A stretch of DNA of 57,343 bases from a bacterium (GCA_021813505.1 JAKAKI010000058.1:1-57343); one strand, 5' to 3'; counted from the first letter of the stretch, positions 1 to 9,103 are shown. Translations and numbers: made by a program. Notes: generated by a model not told the origin, from the sequence alone.

Positions 1-34
1 TTCACCGTTGTCGCACCGAGAGGAGGTCGCGTAC

Positions 35-1063
35 ATGGGAATTCTCACTGTTCAAGGGTCGCTCCGCGTGGCACAATTCTGGCCAAAGGGGGGCGCCGAT
101 GCCGACACAGCCACCGTAGAGGTTGTGATTACTCGCAAGGATGCCTTCATGTACACCGATGACAATGGTCGGAAGCGGATCACCAGAGTATTCAAGAATG
201 CGGCCGTGATCGGACGTGGGCGTGAGCTGCCCGTCCTGAAGCATGACAAGAGGCGCAATGTCGATAAGATCAATGTACGGCTCCAAGGTATAGATGCGCC
301 GGAGTTGCATTTTTCACCATATTTGCCCGGTTCCAAGGGTTTCAACGGCAAGTTTCGGCAGTGTTTCGGTGAGACCTGCGCGAATGCACTGCTCCAGTAC
401 CTCTCCAAATTGAATCTGCAGGATATCCCTTGCGAGGTCCGTTCGCGCGTCGCAAAGCCTTCTGATGTGTGCGACGTCTACGGTCGGATTGTCGGGAATC
501 TTGTTATCATCCTGGACGGTTCACATGTTGATCTGAATCACTGGATCATTAGCGAGGGATGGGCTCTGCCCAGCATTTATAACTCCATGACAACCGGCGA
601 GATTCGACAAATCCTGGCTGATTACGCTGTGGCGAAAACAAGCAAGCGGGGGTTACACAGCGGCCGGTTTGTGTCAGCAAAATTGGTCGCCTTCAATGAC
701 AAGCGCCGGTATAGAAAGGGTTCAGACTCATTCAAGGCCTACAGTGACAAGGGAAGCATCAACACAGCGAAGTTCTTCCGTCGCCAGGCGGAGCACCACG
801 TGAGGCGCGCATTCAAACCTGACGAGACTCCCATCAGATTTCCCGACTTCATTGCATCAAGGAAGGAGGACAAAGCCGTCGATATGGACTCATTCCTGAC
901 TCACCGAGGACCTGCAACGGCGAAATCCTTCGGCAAGAAACTCAGGCAGCTTGGTACGTTTGTCAAGCGGGGTAGCTATCCGATCGGGACAGAGCTTGTC
1001 TTCTGGGAAGCAGCGGCCAAACTCGTGAAGGCTGGGACGAAAAAGGAGATCACATCCTGGTAG
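35..1063 (+). CDS. Staphylococcal-nuclease-fold (thermonuclease-like) protein
   Basis: A 342-aa protein with an SNase-like (OB-fold) domain in its first 220 residues or so. VRLQGIDAPEL places the equivalents of SNase Arg35, Asp40 and Glu43 at R82, D87 and E90, and DVYGR gives the second catalytic Arg at R151. I do not see a clear equivalent of the early calcium-binding Asp. About 120 basic residues follow the domain (many K/R, for example around 215-260), which I do not recognise and which could bind nucleic acid. The start is ATG at 35 because AGGAGGT at 21-27 sits 7 nt upstream; an in-frame TTG at 8 is less likely. I see no signal peptide, so the protein may be cytoplasmic, unlike many secreted SNases. 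The family usually cleaves DNA or RNA phosphodiesters with calcium. The next gene converges on it, so it looks like a single-gene unit. Confidence 0.75.
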   Translation: MGILTVQGSLRVAQFWPKGGADADTATVEVVITRKDAFMYTDDNGRKRITRVFKNAAVIGRGRELPVLKHDKRRNVDKINVRLQGIDAPELHFSPYLPGSKGFNGKFRQCFGETCANALLQYLSKLNLQDIPCEVRSRVAKPSDVCDVYGRIVGNLVIILDGSHVDLNHWIISEGWALPSIYNSMTTGEIRQILADYAVAKTSKRGLHSGRFVSAKLVAFNDKRRYRKGSDSFKAYSDKGSINTAKFFRRQAEHHVRRAFKPDETPIRFPDFIASRKEDKAVDMDSFLTHRGPATAKSFGKKLRQLGTFVKRGSYPIGTELVFWEAAAKLVKAGTKKEITSW

Positions 1064-1193
1064 ACACCGGCGAAGAATCACATGCGGTATCACGAATCCG
1101 GTCCTGGCCGCAAAAGATAGCCGTTGCCGGATACGGAACGCGTTTTCACGCGATGCCGAGATCACCTGATCAGGCTGGCACAAATGTTAGCGC

Positions 1194-4100
1194 CTAATTG
1201 GGTCTCACCAGCCAGAAATCGCGTGGATAGAGCCGATATACTGTCGCGTCGCCTTCGGTGCTCCGGAGATACTGTTCATATGATTTGAACTGCTTTTCCG
1301 GGCCGACGATGAAATAGACTGCGTCCGCGACATCTGCCTTCTTGGGCCCGTAACCTGGGAGCACCTGGCCATAGGTGTACTCCATCCGCGAGTTCAGATC
1401 GCCGAAGAGATCGCGTGAATCACGCTGCGCAAGCACGCCCTGGCGGAATCGGCGGACAGCATCCGGTGTCACACCGTCTTCAAGGTCGGCAGCCATCGCT
1501 TCGCCGCGTTCCTCGAACGAGGAACCCGAACGGTATTCGGCGAACGCCCGGGAAATGGCGTATTCGGCGAGCGATGTGTCGTAGGGTGCCTTCTTCAGTT
1601 CATTCACGACAAACTGCATAGTCTGTGCCAGATCGGGACACCGCTCGGCATAATAGATCAGGCGGCCCTGCGATTCGTCGTAGCGCAAACCATTTGAGTA
1701 CGCCAGACCGGCGCTCCACGTCTTCATGAACATGCTGTGCGCACCATGTCCGCCGTACAATCGCGCCGAGAGAAACTTCTTGATCGCCTCTGGGTCGAAA
1801 TCGACGAAACTGGCGCCTTTGACGGAATTAACAAGAACGCCTGAGCGCGTGTTCTCATTGAGGAGTCCGACAAATACCGGCCGCCCGAGTCCGGGCGTGC
1901 GCTCGCGCAGGCGGTTCACGATTCGTGGGCTGCCGCTGTAGGCCAGATGCTTGGAGGGAGACTGATCCAGCCCTGCCAGAAGCGCCTGAATTCGCGGCTC
2001 GAGGGCCTTCTGATTGGGCGTATTGCCAATGACAAAGCTGCGGACATTGTCAGCGTGCCGAAGCAATTTCATTACGCTGCCAAGTTCCGCGAGCGCGGTC
2101 TTCGGCGGAACCGCGAGATCGGCGCTCATCTGATGGCAGAGATAGGTCCAGTCTCCCTGAAGGCTGTTGTCCGGAAGATCCGCGAGCGTCAGCTGCAGGT
2201 CATTGGCAGCGTCACGCACCAGCTCTCTTGTTGCCGGCGAGAGTGCATCGCATTTCGATTTCGCGGCGGTGATCGCATCATTGAGTTTCTCGGCGGCGAC
2301 GTCTTTGCCTTGCAGGATGGCCAGCGCCGAGGCCAGATGATCTCGATCTGTCTGCGAGGGCATGGCGGCGAGTTTATCCATGAAACCGCTAAACTCGGCA
2401 AGGGTTGCCGGAGAACCGGCATCCTTCAGGCGCCACCGCAAACGGTGCAGGGCGTGAGTCTGAGTCAGAAAGCAGCCGGTGGTCAGAATCAGGGGATTGG
2501 TCTGCCGCCAGTAGGCGTTCGCCGGATCCATGACCCAGGATTCCTCGGAGCCTCGCATCGTGTTGCGAAGCGATCCCAGCGATAGGTCGATGGCATCGCG
2601 GAGGCGCGGCAGATTTTCGATACGCCAGTCGGCGTCGTACAGTATCGATCCCAGCCAGTCCATCGCGATCTGAGACTCGGCGGCGTCATTGCCCGATGCT
2701 TTCGCGACCAATTCCACCCGCTCGGTGCGGTCGTTCACGCTGAAGTATGTGCGCAGGTCATAAATCTCGCGGCGAATCCGCTCTTTCATGTCATCGTAGG
2801 AAACCGGCTTGCCGTCCTTGAGCACGCCAACCTCGGTGAGCAGGGTGGGCAGTGCGGCCGCATAGAACAGCAGCGACTCGGGAACGACATCCATCCGGAA
2901 CGCCAGACCCACGGTGGCGCTACTCATATTCTCGAATGTTGAGTTCACTACCCGACCGCCGCCGGGCAGTTTGTGATTCGTCCACCGCAATTGGTCATCA
3001 AGCGTCATCGGAGGATTGCTGATGAACTTGGGCATCGGGATCTTGCGCGCCTCGCCGTCGATGACCGCCGTCTTTACGTCGTAGTCCGCCTTGAAACGGC
3101 GCATCGCGACCTCTTTGCTGGATACCCCATACTGCTGCTGCAATCCAGCGATGTAACTGTCGATGCGGGCGGTCCGTGCGGCTTCTGTCTCTTTGATCAT
3201 GTCAGCGCTGGGACGGGCAGCGACACCATAGGGGATGTGTTCGAGCAGGCCCCATTTCTGAATGTAGTCACGCCAAATGTTCTTCGCTGAGGCAAGTTGG
3301 GTCCCGGCGAATTGCAGTTCGGAGTCCAATGTCAGCCGTTTCCGGAATCCAGGAGCTTTCCGGAGATGCTGAAGATGGCCGAACCAATCGGCGACGCCGC
3401 CACGGAATCCGAATCCGGGAGGCGTGTTGAGCAGCTTCTTCAAATCCCGGTTTCGTTCCATCACGCGGCTGCGGGCACGCTTGTTGAACTCTTTCAGCGC
3501 GTCCGAGCCATCCGGCATACTGGCGATGGCGCGGAGTTCACTCAAAATCACCGAACGGACGGAATCGATCATCGACTCGGTTGCCACTTCGCGCTTGATG
3601 TTGTTGAGCCCGATCGATACGGGATGTCCCTTGTCGGAGCTGACCCAGCCGAAGACGGCATTGGCCCCGAGGTCCATTGCGCGGGTTTGCGAGTCGATGA
3701 ACTTTCGGTACAGATTCGACGTTTCGCCTCCCGCAAGATTGGCGATCAGCAAGTCGAGCAGGTAGCCCTCGTTGTTGTCGTACGACAACGAGGGCGTCCA
3801 TCCGTAGATCAGCAAACCGGGCTGGTCTTCATTTTCGTTGGGAAACGACACGATCCGAATCGCCCCTGGGGCTGCGCTCCGGGGGGGAGGAAGCCGGTCA
3901 TCCAGTGTCGCTGGGTCATCGCCGATTTTGGCGTCGGGTTCGACTTTGGCGAGGAGCGCCGATGTCTTGGCGAGACAGTCGTGAAGTGTGACATCATCGG
4001 GGAGTGCGACAATCACGCCCATGTTGTTCAGATGGTATGTGTTCTCGATGAAGCGCCACATGTCTTCGGGGACCATGGCGCGGATCGAGTCCGGAAAACC

Positions 4101-4775
4101 GCCGGCGTCGTTGCAGAGTGGATGGCCGGCGCCATACTGGAGCAATCCCATCTCGCGGCCCAGGTACGACCACGGACGCTCGTACCCACTCACCATTTCG
4201 TTGTATACAGTGCCCTTCTCTTCAAGTCGCAGGCTGCTATCGGCCGGATTGACGGTGTATCCGACATTGCAGACTTCGCGCCGGATTTCCTCATCGGAGA
4301 AATTGGGATGCAGCAATGCGTCCAATTGGTGCTGCATCAAATTGAAGAAGACATCGGCCCCTGCCGGCGTGTGAAAGTGATAGCATGTCTGGAGCTGGGC
4401 CGTGAATGCCGAGCTATTCCCAAGCGACATCGCCTCCAGCGATCCGACGTACCTCCCTTTGGTGCCCTTTCCCAAAAGCAAGTGTTCGCAGGTGTGCGGC
4501 TCGCCTTTGTCCGAGGGCGGGATCGAGTTGACCCAGATGAAGGCCTGCGGGACCGATTGTATGCGCAACAAATCCAGAATGAATCCGCTGGGCACATGTC
4601 GGAACCGTCCGCCCATCGCCTTGCCGGCGTCATCCTCGTAGACCGTCTCGATCCGGAAATCGGAGATGACCTGATTGGGTTTCAGGGATTCGAACGCAGG
4701 ATCAGCGGCGGCAGACGAGACAATCATGGAAGTGATACACACCATCACGGCGGTTAAGAAGAGCTGCTTACACAT
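1194..4775 (-). CDS. Secreted M16C (PreP-like) insulinase-family zinc metalloprotease
   Basis: An 1193-aa protein beginning with a signal peptide (hydrophobic residues 6-20, cleavage near SSAAA-DP). The inverted zinc motif HxxEH is HTCEH at 94-98, and the distal Glu ligand lies in the EKGTVYNEM segment typical of M16 peptidases. PreP-type enzymes are about 970 aa with four homologous domains forming a closed chamber that degrades short unfolded peptides; this one is longer. Residues beyond about 500 should be the catalytically silent half. With a signal peptide the protein probably works in the periplasm or outside the cell, as a peptide scavenger. It is isolated: the gene to the left converges and the next minus-strand gene is 180 bp upstream. 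The family assignment is firm; the substrate is not known. Confidence 0.88.
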   Translation of the reverse strand: MCKQLFLTAVMVCITSMIVSSAAADPAFESLKPNQVISDFRIETVYEDDAGKAMGGRFRHVPSGFILDLLRIQSVPQAFIWVNSIPPSDKGEPHTCEHLLLGKGTKGRYVGSLEAMSLGNSSAFTAQLQTCYHFHTPAGADVFFNLMQHQLDALLHPNFSDEEIRREVCNVGYTVNPADSSLRLEEKGTVYNEMVSGYERPWSYLGREMGLLQYGAGHPLCNDAGGFPDSIRAMVPEDMWRFIENTYHLNNMGVIVALPDDVTLHDCLAKTSALLAKVEPDAKIGDDPATLDDRLPPPRSAAPGAIRIVSFPNENEDQPGLLIYGWTPSLSYDNNEGYLLDLLIANLAGGETSNLYRKFIDSQTRAMDLGANAVFGWVSSDKGHPVSIGLNNIKREVATESMIDSVRSVILSELRAIASMPDGSDALKEFNKRARSRVMERNRDLKKLLNTPPGFGFRGGVADWFGHLQHLRKAPGFRKRLTLDSELQFAGTQLASAKNIWRDYIQKWGLLEHIPYGVAARPSADMIKETEAARTARIDSYIAGLQQQYGVSSKEVAMRRFKADYDVKTAVIDGEARKIPMPKFISNPPMTLDDQLRWTNHKLPGGGRVVNSTFENMSSATVGLAFRMDVVPESLLFYAAALPTLLTEVGVLKDGKPVSYDDMKERIRREIYDLRTYFSVNDRTERVELVAKASGNDAAESQIAMDWLGSILYDADWRIENLPRLRDAIDLSLGSLRNTMRGSEESWVMDPANAYWRQTNPLILTTGCFLTQTHALHRLRWRLKDAGSPATLAEFSGFMDKLAAMPSQTDRDHLASALAILQGKDVAAEKLNDAITAAKSKCDALSPATRELVRDAANDLQLTLADLPDNSLQGDWTYLCHQMSADLAVPPKTALAELGSVMKLLRHADNVRSFVIGNTPNQKALEPRIQALLAGLDQSPSKHLAYSGSPRIVNRLRERTPGLGRPVFVGLLNENTRSGVLVNSVKGASFVDFDPEAIKKFLSARLYGGHGAHSMFMKTWSAGLAYSNGLRYDESQGRLIYYAERCPDLAQTMQFVVNELKKAPYDTSLAEYAISRAFAEYRSGSSFEERGEAMAADLEDGVTPDAVRRFRQGVLAQRDSRDLFGDLNSRMEYTYGQVLPGYGPKKADVADAVYFIVGPEKQFKSYEQYLRSTEGDATVYRLYPRDFWLVRPN

Positions 4776-4956
4776 TTGTGGACCTCGATGACAGGGGAGA
4801 CTTGGAGAGATCGATTACATCGAACGGCATTCCCCTATATAGGACGGACAGGCCACCTTCGGCAAGCGGTTGTCGAGCGCCAATGGCACGCACGGCGGGT
4901 GACCGCACTGTCGAATCAGCTTCTTGCTTGGGGAGCGAACCATTCCCGCAAGTGAG

Positions 4957-5889
4957 CTACTGCTTGAACATATCAGTGCTAAGGTACTTTAGCCCTGAAT
5001 CCACCATCAGTGTCGCGATGGTAGCATCAGGGCCGAGGTGCTCGCCGATTCGGATCGCTGCCACGACATTGGCACCGGACGAAGTTCCGGCGAAGAGGCC
5101 CTCTTCACGGGCGAGACGGCGGGCCATTGCTTTGGCTTCGTCGGTCTTGACTGTGGCGATTTCGTCGACGAGACCGGGCTCCCAGAGCGGGGGCGTGTAG
5201 CCGACGCCGACACCTTCGATCTTGTGCGGCCCCGGTTGGCCGCCAGACAAAACGGCGGACTCGGCCGGCTCGACAACGACGATCTTCACGCGGGGATTGT
5301 GGCGCTTCAGGATCGTCGCCACACCGCGCGAGGATGCCGCCGTGCCCACACAATGAACGAATGCATCGACCTTCCCATCTGTCTCGTTCCAGATCTCCTC
5401 GCCTAACGAATAGTAGCCGGCGATTGAATCAGTGTTGTTGAGCTGGTCGGTCCAGAACGTGTGCGGCTTCTTGCTGAACTCGCGGGCGGCCTCGATCATG
5501 TCGAGAATCAGTTTCTTGGTGGTGAGGCCTCCCTCGCTGGGCACCAGGGTCAGCCTGGCGCCGAAGGCGGCCATGTGATTCAGTTTCTCCCGGCTGAAGG
5601 CGTCGGATGAGACGATGTGGATGGGGTATCCCTTCCCCACGCAGATTAACGCCAGCGAAATCCCAGTGCTGCCACCGGTGTACTCAAGCACGGTATCGCC
5701 GGGCTTTAATCGGCCGTCGTCCTCGGCCTTCGAAATTATCGCCAGGGCCGCACGATCTTTCATGCTGCCGGTGGGGTTCTCCCATTCCAGCTTGGCGAAG
5801 ATCTTCGCGCAACCGGGCGGAACAACTTTGCGTAGTTGTACCATGGATGTGTTGCCGATGGCCTGCAGAATATTCAGATCGACGCCCAT
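4957..5889 (-). CDS. cysK: PLP-dependent cysteine synthase family protein
   Basis: A 310-aa fold-type II PLP enzyme. The lysine forming the Schiff base is K44 in NPTGSMKDR, the phosphate-binding loop is TGGSTG near residue 71, and GTSSGAN lies close to the C-terminus, all as in O-acetylserine sulfhydrylases (CysK/CysM) and the related cystathionine beta-synthase catalytic core. The expected reaction is O-acetyl-L-serine plus sulfide to L-cysteine. The asparagine loop is NPTGS rather than the common NPGGS, so a related beta-replacement activity is possible. The ATG at 5889 gives the usual family length; the open frame runs 80 codons further upstream but that part has no family resemblance and overlaps the divergent gene's leader. 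No other sulfur genes are nearby. Confidence 0.85.
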   Translation of the reverse strand: MGVDLNILQAIGNTSMVQLRKVVPPGCAKIFAKLEWENPTGSMKDRAALAIISKAEDDGRLKPGDTVLEYTGGSTGISLALICVGKGYPIHIVSSDAFSREKLNHMAAFGARLTLVPSEGGLTTKKLILDMIEAAREFSKKPHTFWTDQLNNTDSIAGYYSLGEEIWNETDGKVDAFVHCVGTAASSRGVATILKRHNPRVKIVVVEPAESAVLSGGQPGPHKIEGVGVGYTPPLWEPGLVDEIATVKTDEAKAMARRLAREEGLFAGTSSGANVVAAIRIGEHLGPDATIATLMVDSGLKYLSTDMFKQ

Positions 5890-6048
5890 ATGATCGCGTT
5901 CCGTGGTGACCTCAACTGCTCTGATCGAAAGAAATGTGAATCTCCGTGCAGTCGCAATCCGGAAAGTCCGGGGCGATGATACGGATGCGTGGCGCGAATC
6001 GATTCGCTCGTGATCATTTCCACGATGACTCGCTGGCATAACTCTTTG

Positions 6049-6077
6049 TTGACATCCTGCGGGAACAGTCCAACTTG
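6049..6077 (+). promoter_or_regulatory. Candidate promoter for the MDR oxidoreductase gene
   Basis: A perfect -35 box, TTGACA, at 6049-6054 lies 65 nt upstream of the start. The region 17 nt downstream (6072-6077) is AACTTG, a poor -10 box, so only the -35 is convincing. Confidence 0.25.
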
Positions 6078-6119
6078 TCCAAATCCGGCAGAGTCCGCGT
6101 GGCGGATCAGGAGAGTCCA

Positions 6120-7097
6120 ATGAAAGCAATGGTTTACCATGAGTACGGCCCGCCCGAAGACGTTTTAACGCTGGATGACATCGACAAACCCGTTGCCGGC
6201 GATAACCAGGTGCTGATCAAAGTCCACTCGGCTGGTGTCGATCCCAGTGTCTGGCATCTTGTGACCGGATTGCCATTTCTGGTGCGCATCATGGGCTTCG
6301 GTTTGTTGAAGCCAAGATACACCATAGCGGGATGGGACGTCGCGGGGCAGGTCGAAGCAGTCGGGAAGAATGTTCAGCAGTTTCGACCCGGCGACGAAGT
6401 CTTCGGAACATGCCGGGGTTCGTTCGCCGAGTATGCCTGTGCCGCTGAGGACAAGTTCATCGCGAAGCCATCCAACCTGACATTGGCGCAGGCGGCCGCG
6501 ATACCGGTCTCGGGGCTCACCGCGCTTCAGGGTCTGCGTGATGTCGCCAAAGTGCAGCCAGGGCAGAAAGTCCTCGTGATCGGCGCAGGGGGCGGTGTGG
6601 GGTCGTACGCGGTACAAATCGCCAAGGCGTTTGGTACCGAAGTGACCGGTGTGTGCAGCACCGCGAAGGTGGACATGGTCCGATCGATCGGTGCCGACTT
6701 TGTCATCGACTACACGAAAGACGACTTGAGCAAGAACGGGCAGCGTTACGATTGCATCATCGACACGGGAGGACGCCGTCCACTATCGCATCTCAGGCGA
6801 GTGCTTGCGCCGGAGGGGACTTTGGTGGGAGTTGGAGGAGAAGGGGGCGGACGATGGACGGGCGGTTTTCTGGGAGACCTGATCAAGACATTCGCGATTT
6901 CGCCATTCACCAGCCAGCGGCTGCGTTCAATGATGGCGAGGACAACTCGCGCGGACTTAGTCGTTCTCAAAGACCTTATCGAAGCCGGCAAAGTCACACC
7001 AGCCTTGGACCGGACCTTCCCGCTCGCCGAAGCCGCAACGGCTATCCGATATCTCACCGACCGAAAAGTGCGGGGGAAGTGTGTGATCACAGTTTGA
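6120..7097 (+). CDS. MDR-superfamily NAD(P)-dependent oxidoreductase (quinone-reductase type)
   Basis: A 325-aa medium-chain dehydrogenase/reductase. The N-terminal catalytic domain has GWDVAGQVEAVG, and the Rossmann fold has GAGGGVGSYAVQIAK at about 150-165, the NADPH-binding motif of zeta-crystallin/quinone oxidoreductases. The Cys/His zinc ligands of classical alcohol dehydrogenases are not apparent, so it is probably a zinc-independent reductase of quinones or enones. CAGGAGAG at 6108-6115 is a good ribosome site 4 nt before ATG 6120; an in-frame upstream extension is unlikely. It is divergent from the cysteine synthase gene and seems monocistronic. The true substrate cannot be read from sequence. 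Confidence 0.85.
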   Translation: MKAMVYHEYGPPEDVLTLDDIDKPVAGDNQVLIKVHSAGVDPSVWHLVTGLPFLVRIMGFGLLKPRYTIAGWDVAGQVEAVGKNVQQFRPGDEVFGTCRGSFAEYACAAEDKFIAKPSNLTLAQAAAIPVSGLTALQGLRDVAKVQPGQKVLVIGAGGGVGSYAVQIAKAFGTEVTGVCSTAKVDMVRSIGADFVIDYTKDDLSKNGQRYDCIIDTGGRRPLSHLRRVLAPEGTLVGVGGEGGGRWTGGFLGDLIKTFAISPFTSQRLRSMMARTTRADLVVLKDLIEAGKVTPALDRTFPLAEAATAIRYLTDRKVRGKCVITV

Positions 7098-7316
7098 GGC
7101 GGTGGACGACCAATCTGACGAAGCACATCTCCGGGTATCCCAGGAGTCCACTCATTGAAGTCTTTGGGGTTCAGCGAATTAGGATCGCGTCGGGGGCTTC
7201 CCTTTGGCAAATAGCAAGTGATTGCCCGCTCCTGTTTCCGCGTGTCTCTTGGAGGATTGGTGGGCCCTACGTGGATAACGTGGCAGAAGGATCGGGCCAA
7301 ACAGGCCGGGTGCCGT

Positions 7317-7334
7317 GTTCGTAATATTACGAAC
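7317..7334. promoter_or_regulatory. Perfect 18-bp palindrome, probable operator of the toxin-antitoxin pair
   Basis: GTTCGTAATATTACGAAC reads the same on both strands and lies 16 nt before the toxin start. It contains TAATAT (7322-7327), which could serve as a -10 box, so a bound dimer would block RNA polymerase. HigA-type antitoxins autoregulate through such sites. No good -35 box is visible. Confidence 0.6.
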
Positions 7335-7350
7335 AGAAGGGGGAGGATGA

Positions 7351-7725
7351 GTGCCACATGTTGACCTAATCCTCTTTCGGGGAACGGATGGAACAGTGCC
7401 GCTCGTGGAATGGCTTGATGGGCTTATCCCAAAGGCTCGCGACATATGTCTTGAGCGGTTGGGTCGGCTGGAGGATTTTGGACACGAATTGCGCAGACCC
7501 CATGCGGACTATCTCGGCGATGACATCTATGAACTTCGCGCCAAGCACCTCGGAGTCAACTACCGCATGCTGTATTTCTTTCATGGTACCAAGGTCGTGG
7601 TTGTCTCGCATGGTCTCTCAAAGCAGGAATCTAAAGTCCCGAGGCAGGAGATCAGCCGTGCTATTCGCCGCATGAACGAGTTTTGCGCGGCACCGGCAAG
7701 ACATTCAGCAAGACTGGAGCAGTGA
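7351..7725 (+). CDS. HigB/RelE-like type II toxin (phage Gp49-like family)
   Basis: A 124-aa protein of the RelE/ParE superfamily, Gp49-like (HigB) branch. The core strands and basic patch typical of the family are visible as LGDDIYELRAKHLGVNYRMLYFF followed by VVVVSHGLSKQ and a basic helix ending RAIRRMNEF. Members usually cleave mRNA on the ribosome. The start is GTG 7351 with a strong GGGGGAGG ribosome site at 7339-7346. The stop lies 2 nt before the antitoxin ATG, so the two are translationally coupled, and toxin-first order is typical of higBA. The palindrome just upstream is the likely autoregulatory operator. Confidence 0.82.
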   Translation: MPHVDLILFRGTDGTVPLVEWLDGLIPKARDICLERLGRLEDFGHELRRPHADYLGDDIYELRAKHLGVNYRMLYFFHGTKVVVVSHGLSKQESKVPRQEISRAIRRMNEFCAAPARHSARLEQ

Positions 7726-7727
7726 TC

Positions 7728-8057
7728 ATGAAGACGAAGAAGACAAGATCGCAGACCATGGAATATCTTCACAAGCGCTACATTGGATCCGACCCGGAAC
7801 GTATTGCTTCGCTCGAAGAGGCGCGGGTAAACGCGGATATTGCCCAAACGATCCATGATCTACGCACCAAGGTAGGGCTGACCCAGCGCGAATTGGCGAA
7901 ACTTGTCGGCACGACCGCATCCGTCATCTGCCAACTGGAGGACTCTGATTATCAGGGGCATTCGCTGTCGATGCTGCAGAGAATTGCGGCTGCGCTGAAC
8001 AGGCGGGTGGAGGTGAGATTGATTGCAATTCGACCGCGGGGACGGGCTACCAGTTGA
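7728..8057 (+). CDS. HigA-like XRE-family antitoxin
   Basis: A 109-aa protein with an XRE/Cro helix-turn-helix: LRTKVGLTQRELAKLVG is helix 1-2 and TTASVICQLE is the recognition region, roughly residues 47-75. A basic N-terminal stretch (MKTKKTRSQ) precedes it. Its job would be to neutralise the upstream toxin and repress the operon at the 7317-7334 palindrome. ATG 7728 follows the toxin stop by 2 nt. The frame is open further upstream inside the toxin gene, but that part is only overlap. Confidence in the pair rests on order, spacing and folds together. Confidence 0.82.
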   Translation: MKTKKTRSQTMEYLHKRYIGSDPERIASLEEARVNADIAQTIHDLRTKVGLTQRELAKLVGTTASVICQLEDSDYQGHSLSMLQRIAAALNRRVEVRLIAIRPRGRATS

Positions 8058-8154
8058 CTAACCGACGGCGCGAATTCGGGCGATCCTGAGTCACTGAAAC
8101 TCAAATTGCCATCACTTTTTATCGGCTTATTGTGCATGTCGAAGGAGAGAAATC

Positions 8155-8763
8155 GTGGATCCGAAACAAGCGGTCGCCGACATCGTTCGAATCAATGAGC
8201 ACATCGCGAGTTTCTGGGGGGATGGCAGCTGGGCTCCCGAAGGGGCGGCCCAATTGCTTTCCAAATCGCGCTTGAATTGGCAAGTATCCCTTTCGAGAAT
8301 GCTCGAGAGATGGATTGAGCCTCCGGAATTGGATTTACAAGACGCGCATCTCATTCTTGCGTGGGCAAATCTCGGTGCCCTCCTTGAGGGAACTTTGAAG
8401 TGGTTTCTCTGCGTGTACTACGACAACTATTCCGAAAGCCCAGTGAGGCGTAAAGAGAAATTGATCGAACCGGATGAATTGTGTTTCAAGAGACTCGTGG
8501 AGTTCTTTTCAGCGACGGTATGGACAAGATCGCAGTCTGAAGAGTTGACGCCTTTTGCGGATGGCATCCGAAATAAGCGCAATGCGATTCACGCCTACCA
8601 AGATCGGAAATTGGGCACCCACGAGGAATTCCGCAAGGCAGGTGTGAAATATCGGAGTTTCCTTCTCGATCATGAAGGGCAAGTCCCTTGGCCGAATGAG
8701 CAATACGACTATCCGGTCGATATACGAAAGATGCATTTGGATGGGACAGCCTTGCAAGAGTAG
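8155..8763 (+). CDS. Uncharacterised protein with HEPN-like RNKRNAIH motif
   Basis: A 202-aa, mostly helical soluble protein that I do not recognise as a named family. Residues 139-146 (RNKRNAIH) fit the R-N-x(4-6)-H catalytic motif of HEPN ribonucleases and sit near the end of a predicted helical bundle, as in HEPN proteins. A Trp-rich helix (HLILAWANLGALLEG, about 65-79) could be the first HEPN helix. Translation starts at GTG 8155 after GAAGGAGAG. It follows the toxin-antitoxin pair by about 100 bp and precedes a tRNA gene, so it may be part of an accessory or defence patch. HEPN membership is my inference from one motif. Confidence 0.6.
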   Translation: MDPKQAVADIVRINEHIASFWGDGSWAPEGAAQLLSKSRLNWQVSLSRMLERWIEPPELDLQDAHLILAWANLGALLEGTLKWFLCVYYDNYSESPVRRKEKLIEPDELCFKRLVEFFSATVWTRSQSEELTPFADGIRNKRNAIHAYQDRKLGTHEEFRKAGVKYRSFLLDHEGQVPWPNEQYDYPVDIRKMHLDGTALQE

Positions 8764-8950
8764 CGTTTTCCTGTAGCTGAGCTCTGCACCGAGATGCTGC
8801 TCCCCCGGAGGCCACGCCAATCCTGCAGGGTCGCTCTGCGCAAGTCGTTGAACTTCATCGTGCGCAAGAATCAGAATCAAGCACATCCGTTCGCGGATCC
8901 AACACGGTTGTTAGAAAACCCGGTTTCTGAAGGCATCGCCCCCAAGAACG

Positions 8951-8982
8951 AACTCCCCGAAGTGTTTCCACTTCAGGGAGTT
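8951..8982 (-). terminator. Terminator-like hairpin after tRNA-fMet
   Basis: Arms AACTCCC-c-GAAGTG and CACTTC-a-GGGAGTT form a 13-pair stem with one internal mismatch and a TTTC loop, 5 nt beyond the tRNA 3' end. On the minus strand the stem is followed by CGTTCTT, a weak U-rich tail, so it fits a rho-independent terminator of the tRNA. Confidence 0.55.
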
Positions 8983-8987
8983 AAGCT

Positions 8988-9064
<77 letters not shown>

Positions 9065-9073
9065 GCCGGGCAG

Positions 9074-9103
9074 GAAGTAGCAGGGCCGGCGCCGGCAAGT
9101 CAA
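9074..9103 (-). promoter_or_regulatory. Promoter of tRNA-fMet
   Basis: On the minus strand TTGACT (9098-9103) and TACTTC (9074-9079) are 18 bp apart, and the -10 box ends 9 nt before the tRNA 5' end, the ideal distance for a tRNA start. Confidence 0.6.

Noticed and set aside
3297-4757. Long plus-strand open frame (486 codons) opposite the M16 protease
   Set aside because: It mirrors the codon bias of the real gene on the other strand, has no ribosome site and no family features.
5890-6119. SAM or other sulfur riboswitch before the cysteine synthase gene
   Set aside because: Only a 5-bp CCGGA/TCCGG hairpin is present; no conserved riboswitch core was found.
7098-7316. Gene remnant between the oxidoreductase and the toxin
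   Set aside because: Short frames have no start site or similarity that I can recognise.
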